Below, one piece after another: positions 1-6,100 of a DNA stretch of 7,453 nt. Location: positions 1-7,453 of the forward strand of contig JAQBWG010000088.1 in assembly GCA_027625225.1 (NCBI GenBank), in the 5' to 3' direction. Position 1 is the first letter of the stretch; every line of letters starts with the position of its first letter. The position numbers were made by a program, and so were the translations under genes. The stretch is from Chloroflexota bacterium. Its GTDB lineage: Bacteria > Chloroflexota > Dehalococcoidia > Lucifugimonadales > VGZR01. Below the pieces are notes generated by a model. The model ran no database searches, was not told the DNA's origin, and saw only the letters and a program-made list of their open reading frames with translations.

Positions 1-29
1 GAACGAAAACGCGTAAAGAAGTAAGGTTC

Positions 30-70
30 ATACGGGGCCTTCCTCAATCAGGAAGGCCCCGTATACGTTT
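30..70 (+). terminator. Rho-independent terminator-like hairpin of an upstream gene
   Basis: Positions 30-44 and 50-64 form a perfect 15-bp inverted repeat, GC-rich in the middle, around the 5-nt loop CAATC. A short T-rich tail (GTTTCTT, 67-73) follows on the + strand. This is the form of an intrinsic terminator for a + strand gene ending just to the left; in-frame stops exist at 14-16 and 22-24, but too little sequence is present to identify that gene. The tail is only moderately T-rich, so termination may be incomplete. The hairpin ends 9 nt before the ATG of the NAD kinase-like gene and its right arm contains the only nearby purine-rich AGGAAGG, so it could also act as an attenuator or hide a ribosome-binding site. 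The structure is seen directly; its role is inferred. Confidence 0.75.
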
Positions 71-73
71 CTT

Positions 74-1201
74 ATGAAGAAAAAGCTTGGAATTATTGTA
101 AATCCTGTCGCCGGACTTGGCGGTCGTGTCGGCCTCAAAGGCACCGACGGCTCCGAGGTCGTGCGTAAAGCCCTGGAACTCGGGGCGACGCCGGAATCAC
201 CGGCCCGCGCTGTAGAGGCGTTGCGTTCGCTGGCAGCCGGTCCTGCCGCGGACCGGTTCGAGGTGGTGACGCCGCCGGGCAATATGGGCGCGGACGAGGC
301 GAAAGAGGCAGGCCTCATGCCGACTATAGTCGGCAAAAACCTCAACCATCAGGAAACGACCTCCGAAGACACCAAGCAGGCCGCTAGGCTGATGCTGGAG
401 AACAATGTTGACCTTTTGTTGTTTGCAGGTGGCGACGGTACCGCGCGCGACATCTACTCGGTTGTCGGCGACAAGCTGCCTGTGGTGGGCATCCCGGCGG
501 GTGTGAAGATGCACTCCGGGGTTTATGCGACCAGTCCCCGGTCAGGTGCGCGGCTTATCGCGGCCTACTTCACTGATGACCAACTGCCGTTGCGCGAAGT
601 CGAGGTGATGGACATTGACGAGGAGGCGTTCCGCGAAGGGTCGGTGTCGGCGAAGCTGTACGGGTATATGAACGTGCCGTACGAGCCGAGCCTGGTGCAG
701 GGGATGAAGTCGGGCTCGAGTCCGGGCGAGGGTGTGTCGCTGCAAGAGGTTGCGGCGGAGGTGGCCAAACGCATCGAGCCGGGCACCGTGTACATTCTCG
801 GGCCGGGCACGACGACCCGTGCGATTGCCAAAGAGCTGGGCGTGGAGAAGACGCTGCTCGGCGTGGACATCTTTGTGGACGGCAAGGTTATCGCCAAGGA
901 CGTCACCTATTCGCAGGTGGAAGAAGCTATCGAGGGGAAGAAGGCCAAGATTGTGATTACGCCAATCGGCGGACAGGGCCACATCTTCGGCAGAGGCAAT
1001 CAGCAGATAAGCCCGAAGGTCATCAAGCAGGTGGGCAAGGCGAATATCATCGTGGTGTCAACGCCGGAAAAACTGGCGACGCTTCGGGGCAGACCATTGC
1101 TAGTGGACACCGGCGACCCTGACGTGGACATCGAACTCAGCGGCTTCATGCGGGTGGTGACCGCGTTCAACACCGAGACGGTATGCAGGGTGGCGACGTA
1201 A
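74..1201 (+). CDS. ATP-NAD kinase-like protein (COG3199 type)
   Basis: Predicted soluble NAD kinase, phosphorylating NAD to NADP with ATP or polyphosphate. The 375-aa protein opens with NPVAGLGG (residues 10-17) and carries the hallmark GGDGTARD (119-126) of the NAD kinase/diacylglycerol kinase/phosphofructokinase superfamily. This is followed by GIPAGVKMHSGV (139-150), the segment that in this family follows the GGDGT loop. The C-terminal half has glycine-rich GPGTTTRAIAK (243-253) and ITPIGGQGHIFGRGNQ (295-310), typical of the longer COG3199 form rather than of standard PpnK. The ATG at 74 is chosen because family members begin about ten residues before NPVAG; no Shine-Dalgarno lies between the upstream hairpin and this ATG. 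The gene converges on the SnoaL-like gene with 2 nt between stop codons. Family assignment is firm; which phosphate donor is used cannot be told from sequence. Confidence 0.88.
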   Translation: MKKKLGIIVNPVAGLGGRVGLKGTDGSEVVRKALELGATPESPARAVEALRSLAAGPAADRFEVVTPPGNMGADEAKEAGLMPTIVGKNLNHQETTSEDTKQAARLMLENNVDLLLFAGGDGTARDIYSVVGDKLPVVGIPAGVKMHSGVYATSPRSGARLIAAYFTDDQLPLREVEVMDIDEEAFREGSVSAKLYGYMNVPYEPSLVQGMKSGSSPGEGVSLQEVAAEVAKRIEPGTVYILGPGTTTRAIAKELGVEKTLLGVDIFVDGKVIAKDVTYSQVEEAIEGKKAKIVITPIGGQGHIFGRGNQQISPKVIKQVGKANIIVVSTPEKLATLRGRPLLVDTGDPDVDIELSGFMRVVTAFNTETVCRVAT

Positions 1202-1203
1202 CC

Positions 1204-1608
1204 CTAGCTGGTTAGCTGTTCCTTTAGCCCCGCCAGGTCGGCAAACTCCCAGCCCTCTGCAATCTTGCCATTGGCGAACCGGTCGATGGCGATGACATAC
1301 AGCTTGATGCGCTTTCCGGTTGCTGGCACGCCCAAAAACTCGCCTGCGTGCGTCCCGCTCACCGTAAGTCGTGTGGCTACGCGGTCACCCTCGCCGACCA
1401 TGTCGTGTATCTCGATGTTGACGTCTTTGAAGGTGTTGCGGTAGGTGATGACCGCCTGGCGCATCCCGTCTATGCCCACCAGGTCGTCACCGGATGGAAG
1501 GTGATGGATATACTCGGGCGCGATGTATTTGGAAATGGCGTTCAGATTACCCTCTATGAGTGTTTCTCTGGTGTAGTCCCTCAGCATTTGTTTGTTTGTT
1601 TCCGACAT
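1204..1608 (-). CDS. SnoaL-like ester cyclase/NTF2-fold protein
   Basis: A 134-aa member of the SnoaL-like polyketide cyclase/ester cyclase family, which adopts the NTF2-like alpha+beta barrel. Family features are visible: helical N-terminus with YIAPEYIHH (28-36), GTHAGEFLGVPATGKRI (85-101) and the closing segment GKIAEGWEFADLAGLKEQL (114-132), all at the usual spacing and length. Most genomic members outside antibiotic clusters have no defined substrate, so the name indicates fold rather than a proven reaction. An in-frame ATG exists 10 codons upstream (1638), but the start at 1608 is preferred because a perfect AGGAGG lies 5 nt before it and the homology begins here. The gene is transcribed alone, divergently from the alcohol dehydrogenase and convergently with the NAD kinase-like gene. 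No signal peptide or membrane segment is seen. Confidence 0.87.
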   Translation of the reverse strand: MSETNKQMLRDYTRETLIEGNLNAISKYIAPEYIHHLPSGDDLVGIDGMRQAVITYRNTFKDVNIEIHDMVGEGDRVATRLTVSGTHAGEFLGVPATGKRIKLYVIAIDRFANGKIAEGWEFADLAGLKEQLTS

Positions 1609-1613
1609 CCCGT

Positions 1614-1619
1614 CCTCCT
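1614..1619 (-). promoter_or_regulatory. Shine-Dalgarno that fixes the SnoaL-like start
   Basis: CCTCCT on the + strand is AGGAGG on the minus strand, a full anti-16S match, placed 5 nt before the ATG at 1608. It rules in favour of that start over the ATG at 1638, for which this site would lie inside the coding sequence. Confidence 0.85.
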
Positions 1620-1668
1620 GTGATTCGCTAGAGCGCACATCTTATCTCATCCGATTGAAAATTCCTCG

Positions 1669-1697
1669 TTGACTGCCCCTACGACCACTGCTACACT
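1669..1697 (+). promoter_or_regulatory. Sigma70-type promoter for adh-cdd
   Basis: TTGACT (1669-1674) is separated by exactly 17 nt from TACACT (1692-1697), matching the -35 and -10 consensus at 5/6 and 4/6 positions with optimal spacing. The expected transcription start near 1704 would give a leader of only about 18 nt carrying the Shine-Dalgarno GGAGGTGA (1710-1717) before the ATG at 1722. The boxes lie in the 113-bp divergent region. A minus-strand promoter for the SnoaL-like gene must also lie here, but only a weak -10-like TAAGAT near 1640 is visible, without a convincing -35. Use by RNA polymerase is inferred. Confidence 0.65.
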
Positions 1698-1721
1698 CCG
1701 CGCCATATTGGAGGTGAATTC

Positions 1722-2813
1722 ATGACTACAGCCAAAGGCGCAGTCCTCTACGAATACAACAAACCTGTGAAGGTGCAGGAAGTCGAGCTTCCCGAGCCCG
1801 GTCCCGGCCTGGTGCTAGTGAAGATGATGTCGAGCGGCGTGTGCCACTCTGACTGGCACGTGGTGAAGGGCGAATGGCCCAGTGTGCCCATGCCGACGGT
1901 GCTCGGACACGAAGGTGCAGGCGTTGTCGAAGAGGTGGGGCAGGGCGTCACCACGGTGAAGAAAGGCGACCACGTTATTCTGTCGTGGATGCCCCAGTGC
2001 CGGGTATGCGAGATGTGCGTGAAGGGATTCCCTCAGGTGTGCCTGAACCCCGTTCGGATGACAACGCAGGCCACGGTCAAAGGCTCAAACGATAAAGTAC
2101 ACATGCTGTCGGGCCTTGGCACAATGGCGACCTATAACTTGGTTACCGAAGCAGCGGCGGTGCCCGTGGATAAGGCCATGCCGTTTGAACAGGCGTCGCT
2201 TATCGGTTGCGGGGTCGCGACCGGCGTGGGTGCCGCTATCAACACCGCGCAGGTGCAGCCCGGCTCCACGGTAGCCGTGTTCGGCGCAGGCGGCGTCGGC
2301 ATCAGCGTCATACAGGGCGCACGCATCGCGGGTGCGAGCATGATTATCTCGGTGGATATGCTGGACAACAAGCTGCAGATGGCCAAGGAGTTCGGGGCTA
2401 CACATACGGTAAACCCGAAAGCAGGCGACGCTGTCGCGAAGATTAAGGAACTAACCGGCGGCCTGGGCGTACACTATGCTTTCGAGGCTATCGGACTCGT
2501 CGAAGGGCCGTTCGTACAGGCTATCGAGGCTACACGTAACCGCGGCGTTACCACCTGGGTCGGTCATTCGCCGGAAGGCCTCATGCTGAATATCAGCGCG
2601 AGGGCGCTCATGATGGAAAAGACGATTATCGGCTCCATGTACGGCAGCTCGCGGCCCCACGTGGATTTCCCACGCCTGGTGAGCCTATATCAGACCGGCC
2701 AACTCAAGCTGGACGAATTTATCACCAAGCGTTTCTCACTTAACCAGGTGAATGAAGCTTTCGCGGCCCTCGGTAGCGGACAGGTGGCTCGAAGCGTTCT
2801 CACACTGGCCTAG
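1722..2813 (+). CDS. Zinc-dependent alcohol dehydrogenase (MDR family)
   Basis: A 363-aa medium-chain dehydrogenase/reductase, predicted to oxidise an alcohol, or the thiol adduct of an aldehyde, using NAD. Catalytic zinc ligands are visible: Cys41 in GVCHSD, His63-Glu64 in GHEGAG and Cys163 in IGCGVATG. The structural zinc lobe is complete, with Cys93, Cys96, Cys99 and Cys107 in the classic C-x2-C-x2-C-x7-C pattern. The Rossmann motif GAGGVG (188-193) is followed by Asp212 at the end of the next strand, which favours NAD over NADP. The overall form, with GCGVATG, resembles class III or NDMA/mycothiol-type dehydrogenases, but the substrate cannot be fixed. Start ATG has Shine-Dalgarno GGAGGTGA at 1710-1717 and a good promoter upstream. 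It is probably co-transcribed with cytidine deaminase 9 nt downstream, without an obvious metabolic link. Confidence 0.95.
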   Translation: MTTAKGAVLYEYNKPVKVQEVELPEPGPGLVLVKMMSSGVCHSDWHVVKGEWPSVPMPTVLGHEGAGVVEEVGQGVTTVKKGDHVILSWMPQCRVCEMCVKGFPQVCLNPVRMTTQATVKGSNDKVHMLSGLGTMATYNLVTEAAAVPVDKAMPFEQASLIGCGVATGVGAAINTAQVQPGSTVAVFGAGGVGISVIQGARIAGASMIISVDMLDNKLQMAKEFGATHTVNPKAGDAVAKIKELTGGLGVHYAFEAIGLVEGPFVQAIEATRNRGVTTWVGHSPEGLMLNISARALMMEKTIIGSMYGSSRPHVDFPRLVSLYQTGQLKLDEFITKRFSLNQVNEAFAALGSGQVARSVLTLA

Positions 2814-2822
2814 TCCAGCGGA

Positions 2823-3224
2823 ATGACTATCGACGAAGTTACCCGGCGAAGATTGTTGCAGGCGGCGACGGAAGCTGCCGATAGGGCCTATGCGCCGTAT
2901 TCGGACTTTCATGTCGGCGCGGCCGTACTCACGGATGCGGGAGTTGTGTATACCGGCTGCAACGTCGAGAACGCATCGTCGCCACTCGCCATCTGTGCCG
3001 AACGGTCTGCAATTGCCGCTGCCGTCAATGACGAAGGCCCCGGTATGGGACTGCGCGCGGTGGCTGTGGCGAATGCCGAGGAAAGCCCCTGTTCGCCATG
3101 CGGGGCGTGCCGGCAGACCATGGCCGAGTTCGGCGACCCGGTAGTGTTGTTTACGGGCGAAGACGATGACCTTGTCGAGTTGCCATTATCCGAGCTGTTG
3201 CCACATAGCTTCCGGCTGGACTAA
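2823..3224 (+). CDS. cdd: Cytidine deaminase
   Basis: Cytosolic zinc enzyme that hydrolyses cytidine or deoxycytidine to uridine or deoxyuridine in pyrimidine salvage. The 133-aa length is that of the short homotetrameric class (as in Bacillus subtilis). Visible motifs are the substrate-binding TGCNVENAS (44-52; Asn47 and Glu49), the catalytic CAE (Cys58 zinc ligand, Glu60 proton shuttle) and PCGACRQ (92-98; Cys93 and Cys96 as the other two zinc ligands). All key residues are present. The ATG follows the dehydrogenase stop by 9 nt with only a weak AGCGGA as ribosome-binding sequence, so translation may depend on the preceding gene. Its TAA overlaps the stop codon of the convergent nucleoside hydrolase gene, whose enzyme could act on the uridine it makes. 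Confidence 0.96.
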   Translation: MTIDEVTRRRLLQAATEAADRAYAPYSDFHVGAAVLTDAGVVYTGCNVENASSPLAICAERSAIAAAVNDEGPGMGLRAVAVANAEESPCSPCGACRQTMAEFGDPVVLFTGEDDDLVELPLSELLPHSFRLD

Positions 3225-4192
3225 TCGCCCCGGACGCGTTCCCAGAACAGCCGCATGGTTCGCTCGGTGTCAACTTTCAGGGCCACATGGCAGTTCGGCT
3301 CAGCTTTTTTCAGCCGCGGGTGGTGGTAGGGCAGAGTGAGGCCGCGGGTGAGTGAGTCGGACGTATCAACATGGATACGCATCGCTTCGGTTCGCGCGAT
3401 GGTTGGGAACGCCGCAATGGCGACGTTTAGAGGGTCGTGCAGGTAGCAACCGTCGTGGCCCTGGTCGTCGCGGTAAAAGTCCATGTAGTGGACTGACGAA
3501 TCCAGAACGAACTTGGAGATGCGGTCGGTGCGGCGTCCGAACTCGTACTGCGCGATGTCGCGCTGAAGCGGTACGGCGTGCGTTACGTCCAACGGCACCA
3601 TGAACACGGGCACGGTGAAGTCCAGCACCTCGGCCAGCGCGTCGGGGTCGCAGTAGGCGTCGAACTCCGCGGCACCCACCGGAGGGATGTTGCCCGGGAC
3701 GTGTATCGCGCCGGTCATGGCCTGGATGGCTTTGGCCTTCGCCATCTCTTTGGGGTGCCGCCGGATGGCTTCGGCGACGTTGGTAATCGGGCCGTCGGCC
3801 ATGACCGTTACTTCGCCGGGATGCTCTGCCACGAGCCGGGCCATGAGGTCGGCGGCAGGCTCGTCGGTAACCAGATCCCAGTTGAGTTCGGGGTAGTAGG
3901 CGTCGCCCAGCGCTCCAAGACCGTCTTCGCCGTGCACACTCGCCGCGTCGTGGGGCTTTGCCTTCAGCGCCTTCTCCGCGCCGCGGGCCACGATGGGCGG
4001 GTTCTCCAAATCGAGCAGGGCCAGCACCCGCAATGTGTTCTTCACGCAGTGGTCAATGCCGACGTTACCAGCTACTGTGGTGATTGCCAGCACTTCCAGT
4101 TCAGGCGAGTGAATGGCCATGATGATGGCCAGCGCGTCGTCCACGCCGGGGTCCATATCCATGATGACCTTCTTGCGATTACTGCTTGTCAT
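3221..4192 (-). CDS. Inosine/uridine-type nucleoside hydrolase
   Basis: Predicted ribonucleoside hydrolase cleaving the N-glycosidic bond of a nucleoside to base plus ribose. The calcium-binding signature DMDPGVDDA lies at residues 12-20 (Asp12, Asp14, Asp18, Asp19), followed by VHGEDGLGALG (86-96), MVPLDVTHAVPL (198-209) and LHDPLNVA (251-258), which holds the conserved His252-Asp253 pair. Length (323 aa) is normal. In the ribose-binding AEFN motif the Asn is replaced by Asp (AEFD, Asp178), so specificity may differ. The start at 4192 is preferred to an ATG at 4207: GGAG lies 9 nt upstream, family members start near here, and the 4207 ATG has no ribosome-binding site. The 5' end overlaps the alpha/beta hydrolase gene by 14 nt, indicating translational coupling. 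It is the last gene of the minus-strand operon, and its TAG overlaps the cdd TAA. Confidence 0.93.
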   Translation of the reverse strand: MTSSNRKKVIMDMDPGVDDALAIIMAIHSPELEVLAITTVAGNVGIDHCVKNTLRVLALLDLENPPIVARGAEKALKAKPHDAASVHGEDGLGALGDAYYPELNWDLVTDEPAADLMARLVAEHPGEVTVMADGPITNVAEAIRRHPKEMAKAKAIQAMTGAIHVPGNIPPVGAAEFDAYCDPDALAEVLDFTVPVFMVPLDVTHAVPLQRDIAQYEFGRRTDRISKFVLDSSVHYMDFYRDDQGHDGCYLHDPLNVAIAAFPTIARTEAMRIHVDTSDSLTRGLTLPYHHPRLKKAEPNCHVALKVDTERTMRLFWERVRGD

Positions 4193-5015
4193 TGCCTTGT
4201 TCTCCATACAGTGATGTGATGTGCTTGGCCACCGGATTGATGAGGCCGTCCGCGACCCAGTACATCGTATGTGCGGCGGGTGTCCACGAGGCGAGCCAGC
4301 TTAGGGGGTTCCACGAGCGGTGGGCGTTGATGGGGATGTCCTGGGTGACGATTGCATCATACGAGTTCTCGAATCCGGTGCTCAACGGCTTGAGCGGCCA
4401 GCCGAGGAAGTCGTCCTTGTCGTAGTAATTCAGCCACTGGAAGTTGTCGTTCGGTTTGTTGATGGCCTCGATATTTTCCATGCCCGACACAAATAACGGG
4501 ATGTTGCAGCCAGCCGTGAACATGTAACTCAGCGTTTTGAACCGGTGGAAGTCGGAGGGCGACCGCCCGGCCCAGATGCCCTTGCCTGCCATGGCGTCCC
4601 AGATGTAGTTCGAGATGACCTGGCATCCCAGTGAGTGGGCGAAGATGACCAGCGGCGCGTTCTCGTCGCCAAGCTCGGTCTGCAGCGCGTCCATCGCCTC
4701 ACGAATTACTTCGTGCACCTGTTTGTATACGCTGTCGGTTGCGCCGGGGCTGTGCTCGTACGTTGCCGCGTCGCTGAAGCCGTACAGGAAAAAGCGCCGC
4801 GAGTTCATCCATCGCGGTTGCTGGGCAGCGACCCGTTTCCAGACTTCCTCCTGATTGTGCTGCATGATTGGCTGGTAGTACACGTTCTGCCACGCGACAT
4901 CACTTGCAACCGTATCGCCAAGCCGAGCCAGCAGCTTTGCCTTCAGGTCGTGGTCGAAGTCGGGCGGTTGCTCGCCCATGCCGTGAAGCACGAGGATGCC
5001 GATGCGTTTTGCCAT
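4179..5015 (-). CDS. Alpha/beta hydrolase of unknown substrate
   Basis: A 278-aa protein with the look of a serine alpha/beta hydrolase. It starts with the first beta strand and oxyanion-loop motif IGILVLHGMGEQ (5-16), has the nucleophile elbow AHSLGCQV (126-133, Ser128) after strand PLVIF, a candidate acid in YYDKDDFLGWPL (197-208), and a candidate catalytic His249 in AAHTMYW (247-253). No signal peptide or membrane span is seen, so it is probably cytosolic. I do not recognise a characterised enzyme, and the substrate (ester, lipid or other) is unknown. The start is supported by AGGAGG at 5020-5025, 4 nt before the ATG. It lies 34 nt after the HIT gene and overlaps the nucleoside hydrolase start, so it is inside the same operon. 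Confidence 0.82.
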   Translation of the reverse strand: MAKRIGILVLHGMGEQPPDFDHDLKAKLLARLGDTVASDVAWQNVYYQPIMQHNQEEVWKRVAAQQPRWMNSRRFFLYGFSDAATYEHSPGATDSVYKQVHEVIREAMDALQTELGDENAPLVIFAHSLGCQVISNYIWDAMAGKGIWAGRSPSDFHRFKTLSYMFTAGCNIPLFVSGMENIEAINKPNDNFQWLNYYDKDDFLGWPLKPLSTGFENSYDAIVTQDIPINAHRSWNPLSWLASWTPAAHTMYWVADGLINPVAKHITSLYGEQGNDKQ

Positions 5016-5049
5016 GCTGCCTCCTTTTGTGGGCGCGGTGGCGTATATC

Positions 5050-5391
5050 CTACAACTTTACGTAGTGGCCCAGATGCCGTCCGCCAACGACGTGGATGTG
5101 TGCGTGCGGTTGGGTTTGCATGGCGTTGAAGCCGAAATTGGAGAGGATACGAAACCCTTCCGGGCAATGCTCGTGTCCCATTTTCGTCGCCAGCTTACCG
5201 ATGCGCCCCAGCAGGCTGGGGTTGTTCCATAGCTCGTCCTGTGTCATGTGCTTTCGTGGGATGAATAACAGCATCACTGGCGACCAGTCGAGCATGTTGT
5301 CGAACACCACAACCTCGTCGTCCTCGTAACGGATGTTCGCGGGCTCTTTTTGCGCCACGATGGCACAGAAAACGCACGGGCCGGTGGCCAT
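5050..5391 (-). CDS. HIT-family nucleotide hydrolase/transferase
   Basis: A 113-aa histidine-triad protein. The signature QPHAHIHVVGG (94-104) contains the three histidines His96, His98 and His100, the last being in the position of the catalytic nucleophile. An N-terminal CVFC (Cys6, Cys9) matches the zinc-binding pair of many prokaryotic HIT proteins, and FIPRKHM (43-49) is the usual mid-domain strand-loop. Members hydrolyse nucleoside phosphoramidates, adenylylated or dinucleotide substrates; which one applies here is not evident. The gene starts 20 nt after the stop of the second AAA+ frame and has no recognisable Shine-Dalgarno, so it may be translated by coupling. Length is slightly short but complete, ending shortly after the HIT motif. 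Confidence 0.93.
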   Translation of the reverse strand: MATGPCVFCAIVAQKEPANIRYEDDEVVVFDNMLDWSPVMLLFIPRKHMTQDELWNNPSLLGRIGKLATKMGHEHCPEGFRILSNFGFNAMQTQPHAHIHVVGGRHLGHYVKL

Positions 5392-5411
5392 TCGGGGCAG
5401 GAACGGAGTGG

Positions 5412-6077
5412 TCAGCTTCGAGACCTCTGAGCGTCTCTGCCGGGAGGGCTTTTGCGGCCCTGTACACGTCCGGACACGCGATAGTCCGGCGCGTCTAGAT
5501 TGACCAGATGGCAGACCGATTTGTCGCGGAGCCGGGAGACGATGGGAGCTATTCCCTCTAGTTTATTCTCTTCCACCTTCGGCACGGTTAATGCCGTGGT
5601 GATGACCGTAGGCAAACGATAATCGTACCGATGCCCGAACAGCTGACGCAGTTTTTCTTCTGCCCAGGGGGTTGTTTTTTCAAGCCCCAGGTCGTCGAGG
5701 ACAAGAATGTCGGCGGTCTTAACTTCCTCAAATAAGCGGTCGTAGGCGATAGTGCTGTCCGGACGGAAGGTGTGTCGGAGGTGGTCCAACAGGTCGGCAA
5801 CATGGAAGTAGTAGACTTTCTTACCCTTCTGTATCTGCTCGCCAGCGATAGCCACCGCCAGATGTGTCTTGCCCGACCCGTGTCCACCAAAGAAAGCCAG
5901 CCAGCCATCGGGATACGCTGCAAACGCGGTGGCAGCCTCTTGGGCATACGTGAGTGCTTTTTGGTGATCGGGACGGTAGCTGGTGGGAATCTTAAAGGTG
6001 TTGAATGTCATGCTGGCAGCAAGAGGCGGCGGAACTTTGCCTAGCGTCACGCTTTTATTTCCCATCTTCCCGGGCAC
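5412..6077 (-). CDS. DnaC-like AAA+ ATPase domain, probably the C-terminal half of a split loader
   Basis: A 221-aa frame (GTG start at 6077) containing one IstB/DnaC-type AAA+ domain, the class that loads replicative helicase onto DNA. Walker A is GGHGSGKTH (64-72), Walker B ILVLDDLG (124-131), the sensor-1 strand PTVITT (156-161), and the arginine-finger segment VSRL (180-183), followed by the family end LVNLDAPDYR (191-200). It lacks the usual zinc-finger N-terminal region, and neither the GTG nor the internal ATGs at 6065 and 6011 have a Shine-Dalgarno. Its frame stays open upstream to 6144 and there reads EELDPYISSRL, the missing end of the preceding AAA+ domain. It is therefore best seen as the second AAA+ module of one 472-aa double-domain protein, separated by a frameshift. 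The ATPase residues are intact. Expression as a separate protein is possible but unsupported. Confidence 0.85.
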   Translation of the reverse strand: MPGKMGNKSVTLGKVPPPLAASMTFNTFKIPTSYRPDHQKALTYAQEAATAFAAYPDGWLAFFGGHGSGKTHLAVAIAGEQIQKGKKVYYFHVADLLDHLRHTFRPDSTIAYDRLFEEVKTADILVLDDLGLEKTTPWAEEKLRQLFGHRYDYRLPTVITTALTVPKVEENKLEGIAPIVSRLRDKSVCHLVNLDAPDYRVSGRVQGRKSPPGRDAQRSRS

Positions 6078-6100
6078 CTGGGCAACCGTCGTTACCTGTG

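Noticed and set aside
542..982. 146-codon open frame on the minus strand
   Set aside because: It is antisense to the NAD kinase-like gene, has an Arg/His/Leu-rich composition typical of a shadow frame, and contains no recognisable motif.
3578..4219. 213-codon open frame on the + strand
   Set aside because: It lies antisense to the well-supported nucleoside hydrolase, is rich in His, Val and Gly as expected of a GC-rich shadow frame, and shows no domain or ribosome-binding site.
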